Source: Diplonema japonicum
Lineage: Eukaryota; Euglenozoa; Diplonemea; Diplonemida; Diplonemidae
Assembly (NCBI GenBank): GCA_964019335.1
Contig: OZ025656.1
Location: 742,001 to 806,000 of the forward strand
DNA: 64,000 nucleotides
Direction of reading: 5' to 3'
Shown here: positions 11,401-22,375 of the stretch, in pieces
Position numbering within the stretch: the stretch's first letter is position 1
Layout: each line of letters begins with the position of its first letter
Translations under genes and position numbers: made by a program
The notes under the pieces: generated by a model
Database searches by the model: none
Told to the model about the DNA's origin: nothing
What the model saw: the letters and a program-made list of their open reading frames with translations, nothing else

Positions 11401-12330
11401 ATTCCGAGCTCTTCCTTCATGTTGAAACAGACCCTTGTGTTGAGTCTTCGAAGGATATCATTCTACGCCCGTTGAACATGAGGTGTGCCTTGCCCTGTTT
11501 CACCACACCACACACAGGATGCCTGGTCTCATCAACGCCTTTGAAGAAGCGAAGTTGAAGGCAGGTGAGAATCGCTTTCATCATGCAGCTGACTTCAATA
11601 CCTTTTCGAATGCAGATGCTGTGATCGGATTCAAGATACCTGACTGGGTGGGGGTTCTGAAGATGCGCTCGATTGCATACTTCGGCCATGGCAGTGCAGA
11701 TGCTCCTGAAGGTGTGATGCAAATCTTGGAAGGTGCATCACGAGGGGGCGCAAGCCTTGAGAAGTCTTCTGGTGTGTACAGGATGGGCGAGCAGGGGGTC
11801 ACTGCAAAAGCAGCCTTCCAGCAGCATGTGGTGTGTGAGGCTGTTGACAATGAAGATGGTGACAACGAAGACTGTGACAATGATGATGGTGATAATGATG
11901 ATGTTGATGATGAGAGTGACCTCACACTGGACAGCGACATGCGGTCAGGACGATCAACAACAAAGAAGTCGAATGAGGTGGAGAAAGAAGCGGAGGTAGC
12001 AGCAAATGCACGGGTGAACAGCATACCACTGGCGAGTGAGATAGTTGAGCCGAAGGTCCACATAGACGTCACGAACAGTCATCAGGAAATTGCTAGCGAA
12101 ATTATAAAAAAACTCTCAATGCCTGGGATCACCGTACCGCCTTCTATGGGCGAGGAGGTAGCCAGTAAGCTACAGGTATGTTGTCACAGGCTTTCGAACG
12201 AACGACCCCACAGATATCGCTGAAGGGAGCAAGTGTAAAGCTTGAAAGAATAAAATCCAGTTGGAAGGAAATCGAGACCTTAGAAGAGACGGTAGACGCA
12301 CTCCTTGAGGAGATAGGGATTAATAACTAG
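5488..12330 (+). CDS. Pseudokinase with multiple TBCC/CARP-type modules
   Basis: Eight exons (5488-9165, 9202-9470, 9506-10124, 10155-10217, 10251-11177, 11214-11482, 11518-12175, 12214-12330) join to about 2199 aa; introns are 30-38 nt. The N-terminus is kinase-like: AVKV lysine near residue 40, HGN instead of HRD near 122, DQG instead of DFG near 141. The catalytic Asp is missing, so it is probably inactive. About seven modules of short beta strands with recurring DC/NC, LxIGP and CxxxxLxLW patterns follow, as in tubulin cofactor C, RP2 and CAP. Two of them, encoded by the duplicated block, carry a QLR at the position of the ARL-GAP arginine finger. Acidic D/N-rich linkers follow both. One gene or two is not proven, but the frame stays open through every junction. 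Confidence 0.75.
8924..10022 (+). repeat. Internal TBCC-module duplication, copy 1
   Basis: Matches 10936-12001 almost perfectly, including two introns (9166-9201 and 9471-9505 against 11178-11213 and 11483-11517). I see one substitution near 8947 (GAA/GAG). From 9837 an acidic segment differs and is about 33 bp longer in this copy; similarity then resumes until about 10022. Confidence 0.9.
10936..12001 (+). repeat. Internal TBCC-module duplication, copy 2
   Basis: The second copy of the block at 8924-10022, offset 2012 bp, then 1979 bp after the acidic segment. Confidence 0.9.
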
Positions 12331-12436
12331 ATTTTACAGGTTTTCTGTCTTTTAACCAATTTTGTTTAATAAGTTTTATTCCACGGAATCCACAATCAAG
12401 AGCTTTCGAGACTCACCAGAGTCATACAGGTGTGCA

Positions 12437-13862
12437 ATGGCAGGGGAGGGTGAGGGCGGGTATGGAATGTGGCCACCACAAGAGTGCAGCCACCTGACGC
12501 TTGAAAAGGCAGAAGTTTCCAGGAGCTACGTGAACAATTACTATAACAAGCTCTGCGACGACAGGGAGAAATTCAACGTGGAACACTCGAGGCCTCTGCA
12601 GAAGAAGATACAGCAGAAGGATTTTGAACTGCTGACACTGATTGGAAGGGGTGCCTTCGGGGAAGTTAGATTGTGCAGAAGGAAAAAGCAGCCAGAAAAG
12701 GTCATGGCGATAAAAAAGCTTCACAAGCAGCACATGGTCAATAAGAACCAAGTGCAACACGTGAGGGCGGAGAGGGATGTGCTGGTGGAGTCAGGATGCA
12801 ACCAGAAGAATCCATGGATCACAGATTTGTATTATTCCTTTCAGGACAAAGACTACCTGTACTTGGTAATGGAGTTCTTGCCTGGCGGCGACATGATGAC
12901 TTGGCTGATCAAGTACGACACTTTCGAGGAGAGCATTGCGCAGTTCTATGCTGCTGAGTTAATCTTGGCTGTGCACTCTATACACAAAATGAGGGTATTG
13001 CACTACACGACACTACACTGCACCACAGTATGCGCACCGTGACATTAAGCCTGATAACATTCTCCTTGACCGGAATGGGCATATCAAGCTCACGGACTTT
13101 GGGTATGCCAACGAAGGACCACATCACCACCCACACCACCACAGGCTCTGCAAACAGTTCGACGTGTCGAACCTCCCTATCGACGAGATCTTGCAGTGCG
13201 GAGTAACCGAGACTGAAGAGCAGCCGAACACGGAGCAAAGCTACCAAGACAAAAAGGCAACGTGGAAGGGGATGAGAAATAGGAAGATGTTCTGGAGCGC
13301 TGTTGGTTCCCCGGGCTACGTTGCCCCTGAGGTTCTCATGAAGCAAGGCTACAGCTTGGACTGCGACTGGTGGAGTGTGGGCATCATCCTGTACGAGATG
13401 CTATGCGGATATCCTCCTTTCTACGCGGACGACATTATGCTGACATGTCACAAGATCGTGAAGTGGCGGGAGTACCTGGACTTCCCTCCTGATGGCGACT
13501 GCCCTAGCGAAGCAGCAATCGGGATGATTAAAAAGTTGCTTTGCGATCCTGAGGAGCGGCCTTCATTCGACTCGATTGTGTCAGACAGGTTCTTCGAGGG
13601 TATTAACTGGAAAAACCTTCGCAACCAGCCGCCGCCATTCGTCCCGCAGTTGCAGTCGGATCTCGACGTCTCGTACTTCGATGTCCCCGAGGCCGACACC
13701 AACGTCGCCCCACAGCAGCGTGCCATCAAGGACACTAAGTACCTGTTCTATGGGTTCACTGCAAAGCTTGGGGGCAACACGACTAAAAAGCACAAAAGCA
13801 GCAAGTCTAGGCTGCCTATTCCTGAAGAGTTTCGATCGCCACCGGAAGACACGCCCAAGTAG
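12437..13862 (+). CDS. NDR/LATS-type AGC serine/threonine protein kinase
   Basis: Exons 12437-12994, 13029-13102 and 13145-13862 (introns of 34 and 42 nt) encode 449 aa. An N-terminal helical region before the kinase (residues about 25-60, SRSYVNNYYNKLC) resembles the MOB-binding region of NDR kinases. The kinase has GRGAFG near 70-75, AIKK lysine near 93, HRDIKPDN split by intron 1 from the preceding helix, and DFG split by intron 2. The activation segment carries the long insert typical of NDR kinases before GSPGYVAPE. The C-terminal AGC tail ends with a hydrophobic motif (LFYGFT). Family members act in Hippo/MEN-type control of cell division and morphology. Start chosen at the first ATG, 8 nt after CATACAG (ends 12429). 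Confidence 0.9.
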
Positions 13863-14148
13863 CTTCTTCCTAACGTGATACGTATCTGATAGAACTGATA
13901 CAACAACCCTGCATCCTCGCATGCCGCTGCTTCAATCTCAAAGGACACTCGGCATCCTTCGCGACAGACCTCAGCCCACGCCAACCGGGCATCTATCCAT
14001 GAGCGGTCGCTCCATAGGTGACGGTCTTTTCCTCACACGGCGGGGTGCTACTAGGTAACTGGGGTATTGGTGGGGGAGTGATTCTTTTTTTTTTTTTGAC
14101 TGCTTTCTGTTGTTTGACACCGAGTGGCACGCGACTCACTACAGGCAG
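13863..14148. other. Intergenic region
   Basis: 286 bp with no ORF. A run of about 15 T lies before the acceptor ACAG at 14141-14144. Confidence 0.6.
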
Positions 14149-15354
14149 ATGGCAGACGACAACACGTGCGACTTGAAAAGGCTGCCTGATGTGATAGAAA
14201 GTGAGGCGAAGAGGCAGAAGGTTTTGGGAGATGCAGTTGTAGAGCAGATGGAACGGCTGCTGCAGAAGCTCGACGAGGTAAAGGAGGGAATTAAGGACGG
14301 GAGTATCTCTTGCAGGGAGGGTTTGCGGAGCTTCAAGGATGAAGCTTTAGAAGTGGAGAAGATGACTGAACAATGTGTGAAGGAAAAGAATGCGCATCTA
14401 GTGTCGGTGTCGGAACAGATAGAGGACATGTTTTCCCCTGCGGAGATCTACCATGACACGGACGACAACGGCGTACCATGGGTCGACCGCAAGGAGCCTA
14501 TCCTCCGAATAATCGGGGCACACCTCTACAGCTCCGGCAACACGGAGACTGCAAGAACCTTCGAAGAAGAGGCAGGCATCACCATCGATGAGTCAGAGCG
14601 CTCGCAGTACAAAGGTCTCTACGAGCTGATCAACGCACTGCGAAACAGCGACTTGCAGCCTGTCCAGGACTGGATTGCAACTACCACATCCTCAGTTTCT
14701 AAGGAAGCAGCCGGCATCATACGCCTACAGTCTCAACTGCAAGAGCTTCGATTCAATGTGCACAAGCTGATAGTGATCCAGCACATTAGAAACAGGGACC
14801 AACAGAAGGCTCTGATTCACATAAGGAAACACCTTGCTGTCGAACATGACAATGAGAAGAAATGGCTGACGGTTAAGCGCCTGATCGGGTCACTGGTGTT
14901 TGTTGGCAGTGAGGCGCGCAGTCCTTATGAGTTTATGCAGGGGAGCATTGACAGCTTGTGGAAAGAGCTCGAAGCAAATGTCACTAACTGCTGGTGCAAC
15001 TATACACAGGTCCCGAAGCACCCACACCTCTTGACATGCCTAGCCGCTGGTGGTGAGGTCATGCCCACACTGCAGCGGTACCTAGCACTTCCTTTAGTGT
15101 TCCGTAAAGCCCGGGAATTGCATGTGCCTGTCCTTCCTAAAGGCATGCTGTTCCGTTCCTCTATCTCGTGCCCTGTCACACAACAGGTCACGACCTCCGG
15201 CGACGGTGAGAACCCCGCTATGCTGCTCCCTTGCTACCACGTTATCTCCAAGGCGGCAGTCGACTCCCTCGTGAGGCACCCTAACGACATGCTGAAGTGC
15301 CCTTATTGCCCTAGCGAGTGCAGGAATTCTGAATGCCTGCCATTGTTTATATAA
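14149..15354 (+). CDS. RMND5/Gid2-like subunit of the GID/CTLH ubiquitin ligase
   Basis: An intronless 401-aa frame starting 5 nt after ACTACAG. It has an N-terminal helical region, then a LisH-like motif (ILRIIGAHLYSSGNTETA) and a CTLH/CRA region (ELINALRNSDLQPVQDWI). It ends in the degenerate RING characteristic of RMND5: SCPV, ENPAMLLPCYHVIS, CPYC. Family members pair with MAEA/Gid9 to form the catalytic centre of the CTLH E3 complex in nucleus and cytoplasm. No partner gene is in this window. Confidence 0.88.
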   Translation: MADDNTCDLKRLPDVIESEAKRQKVLGDAVVEQMERLLQKLDEVKEGIKDGSISCREGLRSFKDEALEVEKMTEQCVKEKNAHLVSVSEQIEDMFSPAEIYHDTDDNGVPWVDRKEPILRIIGAHLYSSGNTETARTFEEEAGITIDESERSQYKGLYELINALRNSDLQPVQDWIATTTSSVSKEAAGIIRLQSQLQELRFNVHKLIVIQHIRNRDQQKALIHIRKHLAVEHDNEKKWLTVKRLIGSLVFVGSEARSPYEFMQGSIDSLWKELEANVTNCWCNYTQVPKHPHLLTCLAAGGEVMPTLQRYLALPLVFRKARELHVPVLPKGMLFRSSISCPVTQQVTTSGDGENPAMLLPCYHVISKAAVDSLVRHPNDMLKCPYCPSECRNSECLPLFI

Positions 15355-15449
15355 TACACCCAACGAAGGTTTTACTAACTATGCTTAGTGTTTTTTTCTT
15401 CATTCTGTTTCATCTTAGTTGCAACTTCATTCTCAGTTACTTTGGTAAC

Positions 15450-17538
15450 ATGACGTCGCTTGCACCGTCGATAGAGGAGCGCTTAACAAGGCACGAGGAC
15501 GTGCTGAGGAGTTACAAAGACAAGTTCGAGGAGCACAAGAAATGGTTGCAGGGGCAGAGAGACATGCCGTCCTTCGTAGCGAAGGACACAAGCAATGCAT
15601 GGGACGACATGAGCGGCACGGAGGAGACAGAGACCGTTATCACGACACTGAGGTCGGCACCCGTGCACGAGACGCTCATCGAGAAAGGGAAGCTGTACGA
15701 GCAGAAGAAGGAGGCTGCCAGAGAGGAGGCAATACGAAGGGAGATGGGACAGCTGAGGGAAAAGCCGAGGATTTCCAAGCATGGAGCCTCTAAGTCTTAC
15801 GAGAAGCCAATAGAAGAAAGGTTTATGGAGTTGGAAGCAAAAAGGCAGAAAGATCTTAAAGATGCCATTGAGGGAAGGAAGGAGGATGCACCCCAGTACT
15901 CGTTCAGGCCCACTATTACGCGGAAAGGAAAACAAGCATCGGTGAGAACCAACTCAGGCACACAGAACGATGCGTGGAAGCAGAGGAGGGACCAGAAACT
16001 GGCTGAGGCGCGCAGCAGGCTTGTGGTCGAGTCGCTGTCCGAGATGCAGGAGGCACCTATTATCAATGAGCACTCACAGCGATTGGTGGATAAGAAGAAG
16101 AGGGACGAATCGACGCAAGGCAGAGGGCCGCACTACACCCATGCCGATTCCCTCCTCGAGAGAGACAGGCTTGCCAAATTGCACCTGTGGGAAAGGTACC
16201 AGCAGGAGCTGGTGGAACAGCAGCCTGGGAACCCGAAGATTACACCATTTGCTGCAGGCCTTGTGCGCGACGGAGACACACACATTCGTCTGTACGACCA
16301 GTCGTTTGACCGTGAGGAGAGGAAGAACTACCTGCTTCAGAAGAAGCTCGACGCAGAGGGGAGCGAGTGTTACCACACGCCGCGTATCACAATGAACGCA
16401 GCGAACATGAGGAGGGAGATGCCTGTCGAGGATGACTTGCTTGAGAGACATGAGATGTCAAAGAGCAAGAAGGAGGAAGGCATGAAGCAGGTCCTCGTGC
16501 GCGAGCGCCACCTGCACCAGCCTGCCATCAACCCGGTCTCCGATGAGATAGCAAGCAGGTTATCACAGACAGCGCGCGAGAGACTCTACAGTCCTAGAGC
16601 GGACTACTCTGCGCTTCAGCAATTCCCCTCTCAAATGTCCCAGCACTCCTCGATGTCATCCTTTGAGTCCAAGCCCAGGCAAAGGAGGTCGGGGTCGCTG
16701 GATTTCCACGCGAGAGGTGAGCGGGGTAGGGAGCTCAGCACTAAACGCCTAGACGCACTGAGAGGGCAACAGGAGAGTCAGATCATGCAGGACTGTACCT
16801 TCAAGCCGAAGATATGCAGGGCACCGCTGGAGATGAAGAGCATGGACTTCCTGGACAGGACAACGCAGCGCATGAAGAAGAAGGACGACAAGCTAAAGCA
16901 GGCGAGGGACGAGCGTGACAAGAAGGAAGAGATGGAGTGCCCGTTCACTCCGAATGTGGGGTACTTAGGAAGGCCCATGGACAGGGACGACAATAATATC
17001 TACGGTGGCGATGGGAAGGCGTGGGGGTACCAGGACTTCGTGGAGCGACACCGTGCTGCACGGAAACAGCAGGCGGAGAAGGAGACGGGTGGGTGGGTGA
17101 CTGGGAAGAACTGGACAAACGAAGTGACGACACCGAGGGGTTTCAGTCTAGGTAAGAGGGACAAGCCTGTTCCGAATGTGAAGAGCCTGTCCAAGCCGCT
17201 GTCCCCGCCGAGGGCAGTCGAAGGAGAATACTACGAGGAGGGGGACTACGGAGATGAAATGCAAGACCCTAGGGACCTCCCACAGCAAGGACTTTTCAGT
17301 GAAGGTGCCCAGACAATCCTTGACTACACGCCACACACCGGCCGCGAGGCATCAGGCTCCCAGCAGCAGTACCAACCACAGCAAAGCGGTATGTTGTTTA
17401 TTTATTTTAAAAGGAAATTCACTTCCAACAGCTATTCCTGCGGCATGGGAGGCATCCCGTAACCCCGCCCCTGGCCCTGCTCCTGTTTCCGCATGGGAAG
17501 CGCCGTACCCTTCTTGGAACCCTAGCTCGCAGCGTTAG
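15450..17538 (+). CDS. Charged coiled-coil protein, 681 aa
   Basis: Exons 15450-17388 and 17432-17538, with a 43-nt intron; splicing removes an early stop and adds 35 residues ending in WNPSSQR. Rich in K, R, E and Q with long helical stretches. Recurrent short motifs of the form F-x-P-x-[IV] occur (YSFRPTI, CTFKPKI, CPFTPNV), as in many uncharacterised protist cytoskeletal or flagellar proteins. That assignment is inference by resemblance. TTCTCAG ends 13 nt before the chosen ATG; the longer frame upstream lacks support. Confidence 0.75.
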
Positions 17539-18066
17539 ATTGCTTTTTTTTTTATTGTAAAGTTGTTTGTCCCTCCCTGCGCACAGCACAGAGATGCCGT
17601 GGATAGTAAGTTAGAATTGTCAGGTGTTAAAGAACGGATGCTTTTTAACGGATCCTTTTTCATATTTTTAAAGACAGGTTTCTTTTTTTTTTTGTTGTAG
17701 AACTCCCTCCCCCCCTCCCTTCTCACTTCATCGTTTCACTTCTTGCGCCCCTCTTTCGTTTTTTAAACTCCCTTTCTTATAGATGCAAGAAAGGAAACTA
17801 GGAGAAACGCTCGCCTTCTTTGACGATGGTGGGCACTTCACGTAACCATGATTATAATAAGTACCCTTTTTTTTGTTGTGTTTTTTTTTAAACTTGTTTC
17901 CCCGTCCCTTTTCCCCTACTAAACAATGCGGTGCTATTCTTTTGATTCTTTACCCCCCCCCCCCTTTCCATTCCATTAGAGATTAGTATTCTTTTTCATT
18001 TTTATTTACCCCTCCCCATATACCCCATCTGAAACCCAGTCATTTAGGCACCCCGCACGATGCGAG
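17539..18066. other. Intergenic region, pyrimidine-rich
   Basis: 528 bp without a credible gene. It holds many T runs, a 12-C run at 17953-17964 and short A/T blocks. CATTTAG ends at 18047, a possible acceptor for the next gene. Confidence 0.6.
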
Positions 18067-19047
18067 ATGACAGTTACATATGATTCGAAGAATATTGTGA
18101 AGAATCTCTTCAAGTTAGAGGGTAGTGCTATTAGGAATATTAAAAGCCCGTTAGTATATGTAGTATTGCTGTGTTTAATTGCGTGCATCAGCTTTCAGTG
18201 GGTAGGGCTTGACAGGGTCAGCTCTCTGGCTGATGAAACGCTGCTCGGATTCACCTTGACGCCGATTGCACTTCTGTTGATCTTTAAGTCCAGGATCGCG
18301 TACAATAAGTTCTGGCAGGGCCGCGGAGACCTTGGGAGGATCATATGGGGGTGCATCAACCTCAACAGGATGGCCGTGTCGTACACGAGGGAGGGCGCGC
18401 ACTGTCAGGAGATGAGAGAGATGGTTTTCAGGCTGACGAACCTTGTCATGTGCATCACTTGTGAGGAGTTAATGGGATCGTGGAAATACTCACAAAAGCA
18501 TGTTAAGGGGAAATGGGTCACTAAAAAGGAGGCTGCGATACTACACGCAACAAGCAGCAAAGCGTGTGTTGTGTTGCAGTGGCTTGCTGTGCTTTTCGGG
18601 AGATGGTCTGAGGACGCCGCCATCAGTGATATGGCAAGATCATCGATCTACCTGCTGACTTTGATAGACGGGAACATAAAGAACACCGCCAGCAACAAGG
18701 AGTTGCTCATTCCGTTCCCGTACATACAGTTGCTCAATGGTGGGCTGTTGCTCGTGTTTACTTACATGCCTTTCACTTTTGTGTTCGATTTCGCATGGGG
18801 CACCATCCCCGTCGTCACCGCCCTGGCTGTCGCCTTCTTCGGCCTCAACGCCGTCGCAGACGAGATCTCTGATCCCTTCGGCACCGACACCAACGACTTA
18901 CCCCTTACGGGCATGTGTGAGTCCCTGCAGTTCATCACAACCACCATCCACGTCATGCCGCCGGAGCGTGTGGCCCTTCTCATCGACGGCGAGGACTGTC
19001 CCTCCTTCGACGAGTTCATGCGTTCCAAAACCCCACCAAAACAATGA
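18067..19047 (+). CDS. Bestrophin-like (RFP-TM/YneE type) anion channel
   Basis: A 326-aa intronless membrane protein. An N-terminal hydrophobic helix (VVLLCLIACISF) is followed by a second segment (LTPIALLLIFKSRIAYNKFWQGR), which carries the conserved YNKFW-type sequence of the bestrophin/UPF0187 family. Two further hydrophobic helices lie near residues 225-265. The conserved acidic motif E-I-x-D-P-F-G-x-D-x-N-D-L-P-L is present near residue 280. Family members form pentameric chloride or bicarbonate channels. Its membrane is not evident from the sequence. Confidence 0.85.
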   Translation: MTVTYDSKNIVKNLFKLEGSAIRNIKSPLVYVVLLCLIACISFQWVGLDRVSSLADETLLGFTLTPIALLLIFKSRIAYNKFWQGRGDLGRIIWGCINLNRMAVSYTREGAHCQEMREMVFRLTNLVMCITCEELMGSWKYSQKHVKGKWVTKKEAAILHATSSKACVVLQWLAVLFGRWSEDAAISDMARSSIYLLTLIDGNIKNTASNKELLIPFPYIQLLNGGLLLVFTYMPFTFVFDFAWGTIPVVTALAVAFFGLNAVADEISDPFGTDTNDLPLTGMCESLQFITTTIHVMPPERVALLIDGEDCPSFDEFMRSKTPPKQ

Positions 19048-19145
19048 AGCGCCTTGTCAGGTGTTCTGTTAACAAGTGATTTAAAAAAAAATGATAAAGT
19101 TAAGAATGGGCACCCGTGGCTCCCTTCAGAGCACTACAGGACAAT

Positions 19146-19986
19146 ATGATGCGGCGGACATTCCTGGTCCTGTGCGCGAAGCCAAATTTCAGAAGGTCAT
19201 CATGGGAGATACTCGGGGTGGACAGGATGTCGACGCCGGATGAGATCAAGGTAGCGTACCAGAAATTGATTTCAGAGCACCACCCTGATAAGGGGGGCAA
19301 TAATGAAGAGTTCCAGAAGGTTTACAATGCATACCAAGAGGTGCTGAAAGGCGCACCGGCGCACCTTTTATACGGAAAAGAAACGCAGAAAGAGAAGGCA
19401 GAAGAGTTCGCGAAGGGTAAAGTAGAAGGTTTGCTGAGCAGGTTAGGGTTGAAGGCGCGATGGGAGATGATTGGGAACCCACACGTAAACGACAGGGCAG
19501 GTGGGAGCGTGCAGAGGAAGCTTATCGTTGCAGGGTCGTTGTACTGGTTCCTAGTTGCGTGCAGCCCAGGGAGGCCGCTGTACATTTTTTACCTGCTAAT
19601 GGCGCTGGGCTTCGACTACGTAACAGGGTGGGTTATGATTTATTTTGTATTTTTTTCCCTGCTGTGGTATTCACTGTACAGCCGACAAGTCCCAGGGTTC
19701 TTCTCTTCTGGAGGTGCTTACTGGGCCTTCGACAGGCCTAATGCGCTCACCATGGCGTACGGCATCCCTAACTACACGACCCCTCAGAACCAAAAGGTCC
19801 TTCCCGGCCACAACAACAAAGGGTACAGGCATCTTCTCGAGGTATGCAATGTTGATACACGAACAATCATAACAGGCGAACACACTCGAGCCCTCGGTTG
19901 AAGAGGTGAAGAGCCCTATGAGGAGGACCAGTCTGAATGAGGACGCCAACGCGCTTCCCCTGAAAGACATGCCCCTGAAAAGCTAG
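19146..19986 (+). CDS. Membrane-associated J-domain (DnaJ-like) protein
   Basis: Exons 19146-19841 and 19876-19986, with a 34-nt intron, encode 268 aa. The J domain lies near residues 20-75 with an intact HPD motif (SEHHPDKGG), so it should stimulate an Hsp70. Three hydrophobic stretches follow (LYWFLVACS, LYIFYLLMALGF, WVMIYFVFFSLLWY). The tail is Lys/Ser rich. The N-terminus (MMRRTFLVLCAKPNFRRSS) is basic and could target a mitochondrion; this is inference. The ATG is 6 nt after CACTACAG. Confidence 0.88.
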
Positions 19987-20068
19987 ATATTTTTGTAGTG
20001 CACTATTGCGGTCAGTCTTTTTATTCACCCGTGCCGCATCTTAAGCCCACTCAGCATGCGATGTTGCA

Positions 20069-22333
20069 ATGTGCTTCGTTCGTATTGCAAAGGAGCTGTT
20101 CAGAAGACCCTGTGCTGAGACGCAGCAAGCCTTATACGACTTGGCGGGGCGATGCGTGAAAGAGAAGACGCTTCACACATATGAATATTCGGAACTTCTC
20201 ACAGTGTTTGCGAGGGGCGCTGTTGCTCATCAAGGGTTCATAGAAAGCAGCGCTGAGGCACTGGATGCTGTAGAGCAGGGACGGGAAGGGATGACAGCCT
20301 GTACACTTGTTGATGTGGTGTGGGCATATGAGAGCCTCTCAGCCCATAAAGAAAGCTTGAGGAGCCTGCAGCTGATAGCGAAGAGCAAAGGGGATCATGA
20401 GGGATATATCTCGTTGGAGAAGGTTGTAAGATTACTGAAGAGGACTGTGAAAATGGCTGAGTACGAGATACCAAGCAAAAAGGCTGTGAGGCAACTATCC
20501 CAACGAGTAGCCGCGCGGCCTTACTTGTACGAGCCATCAGAGCACTGTGCATGGCTCAATATGATGGTTGTGGCTGGAGAACATGACATGGCAGAAAGCC
20601 TCGCAAAGCACTACGACAGGTCTGGGCTTGCCATCCTGTTCACACCATCGGAGGCCGTCGCGGCACTGACTCATCTTGTCGACTGTGGGAGCACTCACAA
20701 CCTGAAGCACCTAGTGCAACAGGCTGCAACTGGCACCTTGAACCAAGCCGTCTTTGCCATCCGAGTCATGATGCAAAACTATGAGCCTTCACTGCAGACT
20801 ACACTCGAAGAGCTTCTGGACGAGATGTACAACAGGGCGGAAGGGTCTGTCTGCAAGGTTGCTCTGATACACTTATGTGGTGAATTTCTGGACAAATCGC
20901 TCTGCGTGCAAAGGGTGGAGAAGCTGCTGTCACTCATCAAACCGTCAGAACTGAGCTTGGTTGCTTTGTTAGGATACATTCGAGTTGTGAGAGGCAGGAA
21001 TGAATTCGCAATGCGTGAAGCACTGGCATTGAACCCCCAGCTTATGCCGCCAGCGCATGGGATTCGGTTCGTAGAGGAACTTGTAAATGGGATCGAGAAG
21101 GGCTTCGTAACAGTGGCGAGAGTACGGGAGGTGATAAAGAGGCTGACAAGCAGGCCGCTGTGTGCATCGCCGAATGACATTGCGTCACTATTGTGGTCTG
21201 CAGCAAAGACTGATACTACGGTCCCTACAGACGTCCTCTCGCTATTCGCAAAGCTGAAGATGCGCCCCAGTACTTTGCTATGTACGAATGTCTTGTGGTA
21301 CATTTCAAAGTCGATGCAAAGAAACACTGAAATAGAAAACACCTGTTTGGAGTACCTATCTTCTAGAGATCCAAAACGGTTTCCGTTTCACATCCAGCGA
21401 AGACTCCTGTCTTCTTTTCTGAAGTTCAAGAAGTACCCACAGCCCTTAAGCTCACTACTTCTCGGAAGCATTGCTAAGGAAACATCAGCTTCTTCGTATA
21501 GACTGCTTCTTTCTGTGTATTGTAAGCACCCAGATCTCACATCAGCGACAACGAAGGACATGCTGCTCGCGCGGCAGCCTTGCATGGTTCGGGATATGAC
21601 GTCAGAATCACTAGTGTCTCTATTCCAGGTCGCAGTCCGCGAAAGACTCAATGAGGAGCTCGAAATACAGATCCTTGAAGCTATGGGTTCAAAGCTGAAG
21701 ACATCTCACTTTAATATAGACCAGTGCTGCAAGGTGTTTTCCGTTCTAGAGCGCGCGAATGGCCTAGGCGGCACCGAGGGGTTGAAATGGACGTCGAAGA
21801 TAACGAGTGCGGTGGGAGACCGCGTGTGGCAGGAGAGAGACAAGATCAGCGGGCGCCAAGCAGCTGATTTGTTGATCAGTATTGCTCGAGTACAGATGCC
21901 AAAGTTTATGTTAAGCCATATGACACTGGCTGTGCAAGCAAGCGTGGAGAAAGGCGATCTGAGCCCGTATCGCGTGGCGCAGGTGTGTTCATCATTGGCC
22001 TCACTTAGAGCGGGGCACACAATAGCAGCAAGTATGGGCTTGAGCTGCGCGCGTCAGTTTACTCCGCAGGAGGCTACTAGCGTCCTCCTTTCATGCGCTA
22101 CGCTGCAGACCGCTTCGCCTGCCTTGTGGAAGGAGTTGGGGACAAAACTTGAGCCGTTTATACCCACACTCCCCGCAGTCGCTGTCAGGGACCTCATTAT
22201 GGCCCTTGCTGCGTCACGTCTCGAGCACCGCCCTTTCATAGACATTATCCAAGCGCGTATCAGAGCTTTTGAGCCGTTAGCCTCTTTACCACAGTCACAG
22301 TTTTCTGTGCTGTCAGAGTTTTTAAAACAGTAG
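20069..22333 (+). CDS. Helical-repeat protein, 754 aa
   Basis: One long intronless frame. Two earlier ATGs after the CTCAG at 20054 are out of frame and close quickly, so 20069 is the best start. The whole protein is built of amphipathic helices with repeating elements such as DVVWAYESL, DIASLLWSAAK and DLLISIARVQ, spaced about 35-40 residues apart. This resembles the FASTK/OPR-like organellar RNA-binding alpha-solenoids common in protists. I see no C-terminal RAP motif. A mitochondrial or plastid RNA role is inference. Confidence 0.7.
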   Translation: MCFVRIAKELFRRPCAETQQALYDLAGRCVKEKTLHTYEYSELLTVFARGAVAHQGFIESSAEALDAVEQGREGMTACTLVDVVWAYESLSAHKESLRSLQLIAKSKGDHEGYISLEKVVRLLKRTVKMAEYEIPSKKAVRQLSQRVAARPYLYEPSEHCAWLNMMVVAGEHDMAESLAKHYDRSGLAILFTPSEAVAALTHLVDCGSTHNLKHLVQQAATGTLNQAVFAIRVMMQNYEPSLQTTLEELLDEMYNRAEGSVCKVALIHLCGEFLDKSLCVQRVEKLLSLIKPSELSLVALLGYIRVVRGRNEFAMREALALNPQLMPPAHGIRFVEELVNGIEKGFVTVARVREVIKRLTSRPLCASPNDIASLLWSAAKTDTTVPTDVLSLFAKLKMRPSTLLCTNVLWYISKSMQRNTEIENTCLEYLSSRDPKRFPFHIQRRLLSSFLKFKKYPQPLSSLLLGSIAKETSASSYRLLLSVYCKHPDLTSATTKDMLLARQPCMVRDMTSESLVSLFQVAVRERLNEELEIQILEAMGSKLKTSHFNIDQCCKVFSVLERANGLGGTEGLKWTSKITSAVGDRVWQERDKISGRQAADLLISIARVQMPKFMLSHMTLAVQASVEKGDLSPYRVAQVCSSLASLRAGHTIAASMGLSCARQFTPQEATSVLLSCATLQTASPALWKELGTKLEPFIPTLPAVAVRDLIMALAASRLEHRPFIDIIQARIRAFEPLASLPQSQFSVLSEFLKQ

Positions 22334-22375
22334 TCATTTTTTACCTTGTTCCTCAAAACGACACTATCATAGGCA

